Assembly: GCF_002101585.1 (NCBI RefSeq)
Contig: NZ_LQOT01000069.1
Location: forward strand, 291,875-355,874
DNA from: Mycolicibacter engbaekii
Lineage (GTDB): Bacteria; Actinomycetota; Actinomycetes; Mycobacteriales; Mycobacteriaceae
Direction of reading: 5' to 3'
Length of the DNA: 64,000 nt
In this document: positions 52,317 to 60,763 of the stretch, piece after piece
How positions within the stretch are numbered: the first letter of the stretch is position 1
Layout of the letters: each line of letters opens with the position of its first letter
Translations under genes and position numbers: made by a program
Notes under the pieces: generated by a model
What the model was told of the DNA's origin: nothing
Seen by the model: the letters and a program-made list of their open reading frames with translations, nothing else
Database searches by the model: none

Positions 52317-53738
52317 ATGCGGCACTACTACAGCGTCGAGGCCATTCGCGCCGCGGAGGCACCGCTGTTGGCGAGCCTGCCCGACGGTGTGCTGATGCGG
52401 CGGGCCGCATTCGGCCTGGCGACCGCGATCGCCCGGGAGCTGACGGCACGCACCGGCGCGGTGGCCGGGCGCAGTCTGTGTGCGGTGGTGGGTTCCGGCG
52501 ACAACGGCGGCGATGCGCTGTGGGGGGCGACCCTGCTGCGCCGGCGCGGCGCGGCGGCCACCGCCGTGCTGCTGGAACCTGAGCGCGCCCACGCCAAGGG
52601 GCTCAGGGCGTTTCGGCGTGCCGGCGGCCGGATCGTCGACCGCGTACCGCCGACAACAGACCTGGTGATCGACGGCGTGGTCGGCATCTCCGGGCGGGGC
52701 CCCCTGCGACCGCACGCCGCCGAGGTCTTCGCCGCGGTCGAGCGGGCGAACATTCCGGTGGTGGCCGTCGACATCCCCAGCGGCCTGGACCCGCACACCG
52801 GTGCGGCCGACGGTCCCGCCGTGCACGCCGCGCTCACCGTCACCTTCGGCGGTCTCAAGCCGGTGCACGCCCTGGGGCAGTGTGGGCGGGTCGAACTCGT
52901 CGATATCGGCCTGGATCTTCCGGCCACCGACGTGCACGGGCTGACCGCCGCCGACGTGGAGCGGATCTGGCCGGCGCCCGGACCGCGCGACGACAAGTAC
53001 ACCCAGGGTGTCACCGGTATCTTGGCCGGCTCGGCGACCTACCCGGGCGCGGCGATCCTGTGCGCCGGGGCGGCCGTGGCGGCTACCTCAGGTATGGTCC
53101 GCTACGCCGGAAGTGCTGCTGCCCAAGTGGTTTCGCACTGGCCCGAGGTGGTTGCGGCACCCAGTCCGGCGGCCGCGGGCCGGGTGCAGGCCTGGGCGGT
53201 CGGCCCCGGCCTGGGCACCGGCGAACAGGCCGCTGCCGCACTGTGGTTCGCGCTCGGCTCCGATCTGCCGGTGATCGTCGACGCCGATGCGCTGACCATC
53301 CTCGCCGCCCACCCGGACCTGGTGGCCGACCGCAGTGCCCCCACCGTGCTGACACCGCACGCCGGCGAATACGCCCGGCTGGCCGGGCATCCGCCCGGCC
53401 CGGACCGGGTCGGCGCGGCCACCGAACTGGCGGACCGGTTCGGCGCCACCGTGCTGCTCAAGGGCAACGTCACCGTCATCGCCGATCCGTCCGGGCCCGT
53501 CTATCTCAACCCGGCCGGTGCCTCCTGGGCTGCCACCGCAGGCTCCGGTGACGTGCTGTCCGGGATGATCGGCGCTCTGTTGGCCTCCGGACTGCCCGCC
53601 GCCGAGGCCGCCGCGGCCGCCGCATTCGTGCACACCCGTGCCGCGGCGGCGTCGGCCGCCGACCCCGGCCCCGGCGACACCCCGACGTCGGCGTCGCGCA
53701 TCCTGGCCCACATCCGCACCGCTCTGGCCCAGCTATAG
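52317..53738 (+). CDS. nnr: Bifunctional NAD(P)HX epimerase / ADP-dependent dehydratase
   Basis: A 473-residue fusion that repairs hydrated NAD(P)H. The N-terminal YjeF_N epimerase (~1-210) has GSGDNGGDALWGATLLRRRG and VDIPSGLDPHTG; the C-terminal kinase-like dehydratase (~225-473) has GSATYPGAAILCAGAA, VDADAL, TPHAGEYARLAG, LLKGNVTVI and AGSGDVLSGMIGAL. ATG at 52317 follows GGCGAGGAG; an in-frame GTG at 52266 is less likely. Same length as the M. tuberculosis gene in this position (Rv3433c). Confidence 0.94.
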   Translation: MRHYYSVEAIRAAEAPLLASLPDGVLMRRAAFGLATAIARELTARTGAVAGRSLCAVVGSGDNGGDALWGATLLRRRGAAATAVLLEPERAHAKGLRAFRRAGGRIVDRVPPTTDLVIDGVVGISGRGPLRPHAAEVFAAVERANIPVVAVDIPSGLDPHTGAADGPAVHAALTVTFGGLKPVHALGQCGRVELVDIGLDLPATDVHGLTAADVERIWPAPGPRDDKYTQGVTGILAGSATYPGAAILCAGAAVAATSGMVRYAGSAAAQVVSHWPEVVAAPSPAAAGRVQAWAVGPGLGTGEQAAAALWFALGSDLPVIVDADALTILAAHPDLVADRSAPTVLTPHAGEYARLAGHPPGPDRVGAATELADRFGATVLLKGNVTVIADPSGPVYLNPAGASWAATAGSGDVLSGMIGALLASGLPAAEAAAAAAFVHTRAAAASAADPGPGDTPTSASRILAHIRTALAQL

Positions 53739-53748
53739 AGGAGTCGCA

Positions 53749-55137
53749 GTGACCCATTCCCACCCGTCCGTGCCGGCACACTCCATCGCGCCGGCCTACA
53801 CCGGCCGCATGTTCACCGCACCGATCCCGGCGCTGCGGCTGCCCGACGATCCGATGGACTCCGAGGCCGCCTACCGGTTCATCCACGACGAGCTGATGCT
53901 CGACGGCAGTTCCCGGCTCAACCTGGCCACCTTCGTCACCACCTGGATGGACCCCGAGGCGTCGCAGCTGATGGCGGAGTCGTTCGACAAGAACATGATC
54001 GACAAGGACGAATACCCCGCAACCGCGGCCATCGAACAGCGCTGCGTGTCGATGGTCGCCGACCTGTTCCACGCCGAGGACCTGCGCGACGACGATCCCG
54101 CCAGTGCGATCGGGGTGTCCACCGTCGGGTCCAGCGAGGCGGTGATGCTGGGCGGGCTGGCGATGAAGTGGCGCTGGCGCCAGAAGGTCAAAGACGGCTG
54201 GCGCAACCGCACCCCGAACCTGGTGATGGGCGCCAACGTTCAGGTGGTGTGGGAGAAGTTCTGCCGCTACTTCGACGTCGAGCCGCGCTACCTGCCGATG
54301 GCGCAGGACCGTTATGTGATCACCCCCGAGCAGGTGGTCGACGCCGTCGACGAGGACACCATCGGAGTGGTGGCCATCCTGGGCACCACCTACACCGGAG
54401 AGCTCGAACCCGTCGAGCAGATCTGCGCGGCGCTGGACGCCCTGGCCGCCGGCGGCGGTCCCGACGTACCGGTGCACGTGGACGCGGCCAGCGGCGGGTT
54501 CGTCGTGCCGTTCCTGCACCCGAGCCTCAAATGGGACTTCCGGCTGCCGCGGGTGGTGTCGATCAACGTCAGCGGCCACAAGTACGGGCTGACCTATCCG
54601 GGCATCGGCTTCGTGGTGTGGCGGGGCGCCGAACATCTGCCCGAAGAGCTGGTCTTCCGGGTCAACTACCTGGGCGGGGACATGCCGACGTTCACCCTCA
54701 ACTTCTCCCGGCCCGGAAACCAGGTCGTCGGCCAGTACTACAACTTCCTGCGGCTGGGCCGGGCCGGCTACACCGAGGTGATGCGGACGTTGTCCGACAC
54801 CGCGCGCTGGCTGTCGCACCGGCTGGCCGTCAGCGAACATTTCGAGGTGATCAGCGACGGCTCGGCGATCCCGGTGGTGAGCTTCCGGCTGGCCGGCGAC
54901 CGCGGCTACACCGAGTTCGACGTCTCCCACGAGCTGCGCACCTTCGGCTGGCAGGTCCCGGCCTACACCATGCCCGAGGGCGCCGAGGACGTCACGGTGC
55001 TGCGGGTGGTGGTCCGGGAGGGCCTGTCGGCCGACCTGGCCCGGGCACTGTTCGACGACATCGCCAAGTCGGTGGCCGCGCTGGACCGAATCAAACCCGC
55101 GGGACACTACGACAATCAGCAGCATTTTGCACACTGA
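53749..55137 (+). CDS. gadB: Glutamate decarboxylase (PLP)
   Basis: A 462-residue group II PLP decarboxylase. PLP-lysine Lys278 is in NVSGHKYGLTYPG; earlier motifs are MIDKDEYPATAAIEQRCV, TVGSSEAVMLGGLAMKW and HVDAASGGFVVPF. It converts glutamate to GABA with proton consumption. GTG start with GAGGAG upstream, ten bases after nnr. The C-terminal ...HYDNQQHFAH resembles the pH-responsive tail of bacterial GadB. Confidence 0.93.
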   Translation: MTHSHPSVPAHSIAPAYTGRMFTAPIPALRLPDDPMDSEAAYRFIHDELMLDGSSRLNLATFVTTWMDPEASQLMAESFDKNMIDKDEYPATAAIEQRCVSMVADLFHAEDLRDDDPASAIGVSTVGSSEAVMLGGLAMKWRWRQKVKDGWRNRTPNLVMGANVQVVWEKFCRYFDVEPRYLPMAQDRYVITPEQVVDAVDEDTIGVVAILGTTYTGELEPVEQICAALDALAAGGGPDVPVHVDAASGGFVVPFLHPSLKWDFRLPRVVSINVSGHKYGLTYPGIGFVVWRGAEHLPEELVFRVNYLGGDMPTFTLNFSRPGNQVVGQYYNFLRLGRAGYTEVMRTLSDTARWLSHRLAVSEHFEVISDGSAIPVVSFRLAGDRGYTEFDVSHELRTFGWQVPAYTMPEGAEDVTVLRVVVREGLSADLARALFDDIAKSVAALDRIKPAGHYDNQQHFAH

Positions 55138-55222
55138 TCTGCCGGAACCGGAGAGCAGCCGGTGCCGCTGAAGGGCGCGGGGCAGGGGGTGCCGCGCCGG
55201 TTCTGGGACAATCGAGGCTGAC

Positions 55223-56377
55223 ATGACTGCCGTATCCCGAACATCGGGCCTGCTCGCCGAAGCGCTGGTGGACCTGGACGCCATTGCCCACAACGTGCGG
55301 GTGCTGGCCGAGCACGCCGGCCCCGCCGCGCTGATGGCTGTGGTCAAGGCCGACGCTTACGGCCACGGTGCGGCCCAGGTGGCGCGCGCCGCGCTGGCCG
55401 CCGGTGCCGCCGAGCTCGGGGTCGCCACCGTCGACGAGGCCCTGGCGCTGCGCGCGGCCGGTATCGACGCACCGGTGCTGGCCTGGCTGCACGGGCCGCA
55501 CACCGACTTCGCGCCCGCGCTGGCCGCCGACGTCCAGATCGCCGTCTCCTCGGCGCGGCAGCTCGACGAGCTGCTCGAGGCGGTGGGCGCCACCGGGCGC
55601 ACCGCCACGGTCACGGTCAAGGCCGACACCGGCATGAACCGCAACGGGGTGGGTCTGGCCGACTTCGAGGCGCTGGTGAGCGCACTTCGACGAGCTGTTG
55701 CCGAGGACGCCGTCCGCGTTCGCGGCCTGATGTCGCATCTGGCCTGCGCCGACGAGGCCGCCAGTCCGGTCAACGATATCCAGGCCCGCCGGTTTTCCGA
55801 GCTGCTGCGCATCGCCGGTGCGCACGGCCTGAGGTTCCCGATCGCGCATCTGTCCAATTCGGCCGGAGTGATGACCCGCCCCGATTTGGCCTACGACATG
55901 GTGCGGCCCGGAATCGCCCTCTACGGCCTGAGCCCGATCCCCGAGCGCGGTGCCATGGGCCTGATTCCGGCGATGACCCTCAAATCGACGGTGGTGCTGG
56001 TTCGCCCGATCAAGGCCGGCGAAGCCGTCTCCTACGGGCAGACCTGGATCGCCCCGGCCGACACCACCCTGGCGCTGGTGCCCATCGGCTACGCCGACGG
56101 GGTGTTCCGAACGCTGAGCGGACGATTCGACGTGCTGATCAACGGCCGACGCCGGCGCAGCGTGGGCCGGGTGTGCATGGACCAGTTCGTCGTGGACCTG
56201 GGACCCGGCCCCGTCGACGTCCGCGAAGGCGACGAGGTCATCCTCTTCGGGTCCGGCGCGCACGGCGAACCGCTGGCCCAGGACTGGGCCGACGCGCTGG
56301 GCAGCATCCACTACGAGGTGGTCAACAGCCCCCGCGGACGGGTCGCCCGAACGTATCGGGGCGCTGATGGCCGGTAA
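55223..56377 (+). CDS. alr: Alanine racemase
   Basis: A 384-residue fold-type III PLP enzyme: Lys42 in VVKADAYGHGA, RPGIALYGLSP, and the C-terminal catalytic tyrosine in VSYGQTW, plus VGRVCMDQFVVDLG. It supplies D-alanine for peptidoglycan. Its last bases overlap the next gene by 11. Shorter than the M. tuberculosis protein by the N-terminal extension only. Confidence 0.96.
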   Translation: MTAVSRTSGLLAEALVDLDAIAHNVRVLAEHAGPAALMAVVKADAYGHGAAQVARAALAAGAAELGVATVDEALALRAAGIDAPVLAWLHGPHTDFAPALAADVQIAVSSARQLDELLEAVGATGRTATVTVKADTGMNRNGVGLADFEALVSALRRAVAEDAVRVRGLMSHLACADEAASPVNDIQARRFSELLRIAGAHGLRFPIAHLSNSAGVMTRPDLAYDMVRPGIALYGLSPIPERGAMGLIPAMTLKSTVVLVRPIKAGEAVSYGQTWIAPADTTLALVPIGYADGVFRTLSGRFDVLINGRRRRSVGRVCMDQFVVDLGPGPVDVREGDEVILFGSGAHGEPLAQDWADALGSIHYEVVNSPRGRVARTYRGADGR

Positions 56378-57470
56378 GCGCAGCGGCTCCCGGGCCGGCG
56401 GCTGGCTGGCGGGGACGGCCGGTGTGGCGGCTGTCGGCACCATCGCCGGGAGCACCATCTTCCGGTCGGTGACCCGACGTACCACCGCCGAGGACGCCTA
56501 TGGCGCCGAGGATTTCGCAGTGCTGGGCCAGGACCACAGTTCGGTGGTGGTCACCGACGACGGCGTCGAACTGGCGGTGCGTGACGTCGGGCCGCGCAAC
56601 GCGCCGCTGACGGTGGTGTTCGCGCACGGATTCTGTCTGCGGATGGGGTCCTTCCACTTTCAGCGGGCCCGGCTGGCGGCCGAGTGGGGCGATCAGGTGC
56701 GCATGGTCTTCTACGACCAGCGCGGCCACGGCGATTCCGGTGTTGCGCCACCGGAGACCTACACCGTTCCGCGGCTGGGCCAGGACCTGGAGGCGGTGCT
56801 GGCCGCGACCGTGCCGCGCGGCCCGGTGGTGCTGGTGGGGCACTCGATGGGCGGTATGACGGTGTTGGCGCACGCGCGGCAGTTTCCGCAGCGCTACGGC
56901 AACCGGATCGTCGGCGCGGCGTTGATCGCCTCAGCCGCCAAGGGGGTTTCCCGCTCCCCGCTGGGCGAGATCCTGCGCAATCCGGCGCTGGAAGCCGTGC
57001 AGTTCAGTGTGCGGTATGCGCCGAAACTGGTGCAGCGCGGTCGCGGTGCGGCCCGCAGGGTGATCGCGCCGATCCTGCGGGCCGCCTCCTATGGCACGGA
57101 TCGGATCAGCCCGAGTGTGGTGGCGTACTCCGAGGAGATGATGCATGCCACCCCGGTCGCCACCATGGTCGGCTTCCTGCACGCCCTGGAGGTGCACGAC
57201 GAGAGTGCCGCGCTGGCGACGCTGGCCAAGATCCCGACCCTGGTCGCCTGCGGCGATCGTGACCTGCTGACCCCGGTGGGGTACTCGCGGGCGATGGCGG
57301 CCACGCTGTGGGATTGTGAGCTGGTGATCGTGCCCGGGGCCGGGCATCTGGTGCAGCTGGAGGAGCCCGATGTCATCGATGAGGCGCTGGTGCGACTGGT
57401 GGAGCGGGCCACCCCGCGCCGTGTCATGCTGAGCCGCCGACTGCACCGCAGGGCGGGCCGCAGTGGCTGA
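56367..57470 (+). CDS. Alpha/beta hydrolase with N-terminal membrane segment
   Basis: A 367-residue hydrolase. An N-terminal hydrophobic stretch (GGWLAGTAGVAAVGTIAGSTIF) may anchor or export it. The catalytic serine is in VGHSMGGM, the Asp in CGDRDLLTP and the His in PGAGHLVQLE; the oxyanion strand FAHGFCL and DQRGHGDSG are typical. Substrate unknown. It overlaps alr at the start and tsaE at the end, so it belongs to the alr-tsaE-tsaB operon. Confidence 0.88.
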   Translation: MAGKRSGSRAGGWLAGTAGVAAVGTIAGSTIFRSVTRRTTAEDAYGAEDFAVLGQDHSSVVVTDDGVELAVRDVGPRNAPLTVVFAHGFCLRMGSFHFQRARLAAEWGDQVRMVFYDQRGHGDSGVAPPETYTVPRLGQDLEAVLAATVPRGPVVLVGHSMGGMTVLAHARQFPQRYGNRIVGAALIASAAKGVSRSPLGEILRNPALEAVQFSVRYAPKLVQRGRGAARRVIAPILRAASYGTDRISPSVVAYSEEMMHATPVATMVGFLHALEVHDESAALATLAKIPTLVACGDRDLLTPVGYSRAMAATLWDCELVIVPGAGHLVQLEEPDVIDEALVRLVERATPRRVMLSRRLHRRAGRSG

Positions 57471-57924
57471 GCGGCAGGAGGCCACCCTGGCCACGGCGCA
57501 GGACACCGTCGCGCTGGGGGCGCGGCTGGGCGCTGGGCTGCGCGCTGGTGACGTGGTGGTGCTGTCGGGCCCGCTGGGTGCTGGAAAAACGGTGCTGGCC
57601 AAGGGAATCGCGGCAGCACTCGACGTCGACGGCCCGGTCACCTCGCCGACGTTCGTGCTGGCCCGCGAGCATCGGGCCCGCCGGCCGGGCAACCCGGCGA
57701 TGATTCACGTCGACCTGTACCGCCTGCTCGACGAGACGGGCCTGGACCTGCCGGCGCAGCTGGACTCCCTGGACCTCGACACCGAACTCGACGACGCCGT
57801 GGTGGTGGTGGAGTGGGGCGAGGGTCTGGCCGAGCGGCTCTCCGATCGGCACCTCGACATCCGGCTGGACCGTGCGGCGGACTCCGAGACGCGCACGGCG
57901 ACGTGGCGGTGGTATCAGGCATGA
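57463..57924 (+). CDS. tsaE: tRNA N6-threonylcarbamoyladenosine ATPase TsaE
   Basis: A 153-residue P-loop ATPase: Walker A GPLGAGKT (~36-43), TSPTFVLAREH and VVVVEWGEGLAERL. It powers the TsaBDE complex that makes t6A37 in ANN-decoding tRNAs. GTG start inside the end of the hydrolase gene; the stop overlaps tsaB-rimI by four bases. tsaB and tsaD follow, so all three partners are together. Confidence 0.94.
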   Translation: MAERQEATLATAQDTVALGARLGAGLRAGDVVVLSGPLGAGKTVLAKGIAAALDVDGPVTSPTFVLAREHRARRPGNPAMIHVDLYRLLDETGLDLPAQLDSLDLDTELDDAVVVVEWGEGLAERLSDRHLDIRLDRAADSETRTATWRWYQA

Positions 57925-59090
57925 GCGCAGCGATTCTGACCATCGACACCTCCACCCCGGCCGTGACCGCGGGCCTGGTGGCGACCGACCGGCGCACGGT
58001 GCTGGCCGAGCGGGTCACCGAAGACGCCCGCGCCCATGCCGAACGGCTCACCCCCAACGTGCTGGCCGCACTGGCCGACGCCGGTCTGGGAATGGCCGAC
58101 CTGGCCGCAGTTGTGGTGGGCTGCGGGCCCGGACCGTTCACCGGCCTGCGCGTCGGGATGGCGAGCGCTGCGGCCTACGGTCACGCCCTGGACATCCCGG
58201 TGTACGGCGTGTGCAGCTTGGACGCGATCGGGGTGCGCACCGCGGCCACCGCGCTGGTGGTCACCGATGCGCGTCGCCGGGAGGTCTACTGGGCCCGCTA
58301 TCGCGACGGCATCCGGGTGGCCGGGCCGGACGTGGCTGCCCCCGCCGACGTCGACCCCGCCGATGCGGTCGCGGTCGCCGGCTCGCCCGCGCACGCCGGT
58401 CTGTTCGGTCTGCCGACCCTGGACATCGCCTACCCGAGTCCTGCGGGACTGCTTGCCGCGGTACACGATTGGGGGGATCCTGCAGACTCGCTGGTGCCGC
58501 TGTACCTGCGCCGCCCAGACGCCAAGCCCTCGGTCGGCGGTCCCAGCTTCGCCTCGCCTGCGGCGAGCCTCGCTGAACCGCCGGTGCCCTCGGTCGGCGG
58601 TCCCAGCTTCGCCTCGCCTGCGGCGAGCCTCGCTGAACCGCCGGTGACGCTGGGACCGTTGACGGGCGGCGACGCGGTGCGCTGCGCCGAGCTGGAGGCC
58701 CAACTGTTCGGCGGTGACGACCCGTGGCCGGCGGAGGCGTTCCTGCGGGCGATCGGAACCCGCGACCATCACTACGTGGCCGCCCGGATCGGCGATGCAC
58801 TGGTGGGCTACGCCGGAATCGCGCGCCTGGGACGCACCCCGCCGTTCGAGTACGAGGTGCACACCATCGGGGTGGACAAGGCGCATCAGGGGCGCGGCAT
58901 CGGCCGCCGGCTGCTCGCCGACCTGCTGGAGTACGCCGACGGCGGCACCGTGCACCTGGAGGTCCGAACCGACAACGCTGCGGCCATCGCGCTGTACCGC
59001 GACGTCGGATTCGTTACGACCGGAGTCCGCAAGCGCTACTACCGCAACGGAGCAGACGCCTACACGATGAGCCGGGGAGCGATCTCATGA
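57921..59090 (+). CDS. TsaB-RimI fusion (t6A synthesis factor plus ribosomal-protein N-acetyltransferase)
   Basis: A 389-residue fusion. Residues 1-~202 are TsaB (ILTIDTSTPAVTAGL, GCGPGPFTGLRVGMASAAAYG), the pseudo-ASKHA partner of TsaD. Residues ~243-389 are a GNAT acetyltransferase of the RimI type (VHTIGVDKAHQGRGIGRRLL, the acetyl-CoA loop, and VRTDNAAAIALYRDVGF). They are joined by residues 203-242, which are two exact copies of a 20-residue unit. In M. tuberculosis the two are separate genes (Rv3421c, Rv3420c). There is no stop between them here, so one polypeptide is expected. Confidence 0.92.
   Translation: MSAAILTIDTSTPAVTAGLVATDRRTVLAERVTEDARAHAERLTPNVLAALADAGLGMADLAAVVVGCGPGPFTGLRVGMASAAAYGHALDIPVYGVCSLDAIGVRTAATALVVTDARRREVYWARYRDGIRVAGPDVAAPADVDPADAVAVAGSPAHAGLFGLPTLDIAYPSPAGLLAAVHDWGDPADSLVPLYLRRPDAKPSVGGPSFASPAASLAEPPVPSVGGPSFASPAASLAEPPVTLGPLTGGDAVRCAELEAQLFGGDDPWPAEAFLRAIGTRDHHYVAARIGDALVGYAGIARLGRTPPFEYEVHTIGVDKAHQGRGIGRRLLADLLEYADGGTVHLEVRTDNAAAIALYRDVGFVTTGVRKRYYRNGADAYTMSRGAIS
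58527..58586 (+). repeat. 60-bp direct repeat, copy 1, in the TsaB-RimI linker
   Basis: The unit runs from CCCTCGGTCGG to GAACCGCCGGTG and encodes 20 residues. Within it (58535-58583) is an imperfect 49-bp palindrome: outer arms CGGCGGT/ACCGCCG, inner arms CTCGCC/GGCGAG around a TGC loop, with internal mismatch. It resembles a small REP-type hairpin element. Confidence 0.92.
58587..58646 (+). repeat. 60-bp direct repeat, copy 2, in the TsaB-RimI linker
   Basis: Identical over all 60 bases to copy 1 and immediately adjacent, keeping the reading frame. Same palindrome at 58595-58643. Identity with no third-position change points to a recent duplication. Confidence 0.92.
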
Positions 59091-59130
59091 CACGCGCCGG
59101 CGACGACGCACAGCCAGGCGATGAGGGGCG

Positions 59131-60174
59131 GTGGCGCAGATGACAGTGGTGCTGGCCATCGAATCCTCCTGCGACGAAACAGGTGTCGGAATCACCCGGC
59201 TGAACTCCGACGGCACGCTGACACTGTTGGCCGACGAGGTGGCCTCCAGCGTCTCCGAGCACACCCGGTTCGGTGGGGTGGTGCCCGAGATCGCCTCGCG
59301 CGCACATCTGGAGGCCCTGGGGCCCACCATGCGGCGGGCGCTGGCGACAGCGGGGGTGGACAGGCCCGACGTGGTCGCGGCCACCATCGGCCCGGGGCTG
59401 GCGGGAGCGCTGCTGGTGGGCGCCGCCGCCGCCAAGGCGTACGCGGCGGCCTGGGGAGTCCCGTTCTACGCCGTCAACCACCTGGGCGGTCACCTGGCCG
59501 CCGACGTCTACGCACACGGCCCCCTGCCGGAGTGCGTGGCCCTGCTGGTCTCCGGCGGCCATACCCACCTGTTGCACCTGCGGTCGCTCGGGGAGCCGAT
59601 CGTCGAGCTGGGCAGCACCGTCGACGACGCCGCGGGGGAGGCCTACGACAAGGTGGCCAGACTGCTCGGGCTCGGCTATCCCGGCGGGCGGGCCCTGGAC
59701 GAGCTGGCTCGCACCGGTGACCGGGAGGCCGTGTGGTTCCCGCGCGGAATGACCGGCCCACGCGACGCTCCCTATGTGTTCAGCTTCTCGGGACTCAAGA
59801 CCGCGGTGGCGCGCCACATCGAGAAGAACGCCAGCGATCCGGCGTTCTCGCCGGCCGATGTGGCGGCCGGGTTCCAGGAATCGGTTGCCGACGTGCTGAC
59901 CGCCAAGGCGGTGCGTGCGGCCACCGATCTGGGCGTGGGCACCCTGCTGATCGCCGGCGGGGTGGCCGCCAATTCCCGGCTGCGCGAGCTGGCCGAGCAG
60001 CGCTGCGAGGCGGCCGGTTTGACGCTGCGGATCCCGCCGTTGCGGTTGTGCACGGACAACGGGGCGATGATCGCGTCGTTCGCCGCGCACCTGATCGCCG
60101 CCGGCGCGGCGCCGTCGCCGCTGGACGTGGCGACCAATCCGGGCCTGCCGGTGGTGGCGGGTCAGATCCGCTGA
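59131..60174 (+). CDS. tsaD: tRNA N6-adenosine threonylcarbamoyltransferase TsaD
   Basis: A ~347-residue ASKHA enzyme: LAIESSCDETGVGI, the metal histidines His117/His121 (VNHLGGHLAAD), SGGHTHLL and CTDNGAMIA. It transfers threonylcarbamoyl to A37. GTG 59131 lies just after GAGGGGCGG; ATG 59140 is an alternative. Overlap-free but close (40 bp) to tsaB-rimI. Confidence 0.95.
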   Translation: MAQMTVVLAIESSCDETGVGITRLNSDGTLTLLADEVASSVSEHTRFGGVVPEIASRAHLEALGPTMRRALATAGVDRPDVVAATIGPGLAGALLVGAAAAKAYAAAWGVPFYAVNHLGGHLAADVYAHGPLPECVALLVSGGHTHLLHLRSLGEPIVELGSTVDDAAGEAYDKVARLLGLGYPGGRALDELARTGDREAVWFPRGMTGPRDAPYVFSFSGLKTAVARHIEKNASDPAFSPADVAAGFQESVADVLTAKAVRAATDLGVGTLLIAGGVAANSRLRELAEQRCEAAGLTLRIPPLRLCTDNGAMIASFAAHLIAAGAAPSPLDVATNPGLPVVAGQIR

Positions 60175-60195
60175 TCTATTCGCAGCGGGGTCTCC

Positions 60196-60229
60196 TTGAG
60201 TGCTAGCACTCTCATGTATAGAGTGCTAG
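60196..60229 (+). promoter_or_regulatory. groES promoter with CIRCE (HrcA) operator
   Basis: CIRCE: CTAGCACTC (60203-60211), 9-base spacer, GAGTGCTAG (60221-60229), one base from the TTAGCACTC consensus on each side. A second 14-bp palindrome GAGTGCTAGCACTC (60198-60211) overlaps the left arm. A promoter TTGAGT (60196-60201), 17 bp, TAGAGT (60219-60224) lies within it, so HrcA binding would block RNA polymerase. HrcA itself is not in the window. Confidence 0.88.
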
Positions 60230-60370
60230 GTGGCAGTCGGTCGGTTTCTCGCTCGGCACCCGCGACGACGACGCGAGGGCTGGCACGAATGCCGAACACC
60301 TTAAGTAAGTACGTTCCGATGGGCTCGGCGTATGCCGGGTCGCATCCAGACAATGTGGAGGGCTCCAATC

Positions 60371-60673
60371 GTGGCGAGCGTGAACATCAAGCCACTCGAG
60401 GACAAGATCCTCGTTCAGGCCAACGAGGCCGAGACCACGACCGCTTCCGGTCTGGTCATTCCGGACACTGCCAAGGAGAAGCCGCAGGAGGGCACCGTCG
60501 TCGCCGTCGGTCCCGGCCGGTGGGACGAGAGCGGCAGCAAGCGGATCCCGCTGGACGTCGCCGAGGGCGACGTCGTCGTGTACAGCAAGTACGGCGGCAC
60601 CGAGATCAAGTACGGCGGCCAGGAGTACCTGATCCTGTCCGCGCGTGACGTGCTGGCCGTCGTCGGCAAGTAG
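60371..60673 (+). CDS. groES: Co-chaperonin GroES
   Basis: A 100-residue GroES starting at GTG: VASVNIKPLEDKILVQANE, the mobile loop (ETTTASGLVIPDTAKEKPQ) and DVVVYSKYGGTEIKYGGQEYL. It caps the chaperonin ring. The frame runs upstream to 60332 but those residues are not conserved. CIRCE-controlled, with a ~140-nt leader, and followed by groEL1 after 90 bp. Confidence 0.97.
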   Translation: MASVNIKPLEDKILVQANEAETTTASGLVIPDTAKEKPQEGTVVAVGPGRWDESGSKRIPLDVAEGDVVVYSKYGGTEIKYGGQEYLILSARDVLAVVGK

Positions 60674-60693
60674 CCACGAAGCAACCACCGTGC

Positions 60694-60735
60694 CCGCCCC
60701 GGAGATCCCCGTAATACGGGTGATGTCCGGGGCGG
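60694..60735 (+). other. Two-part hairpin between groES and groEL1
   Basis: Outer stem of 10 perfect pairs (CCGCCCCGGA... / ...TCCGGGGCGG) enclosing an inner 5-bp stem CCCGT-AAT-ACGGG (60708-60720). It sits 21 bp after groES and 28 bp before the groEL1 ATG. It may attenuate or process the bicistronic mRNA. Confidence 0.62.
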
Positions 60736-60763
60736 CACGCGTAGAGAAAAGGGCGCAACACCT

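Noticed and set aside
59087..59143. 18-codon frame overlapping the tsaB-rimI stop
   Set aside because: Too short and not conserved; more likely part of the untranslated gap before tsaD.
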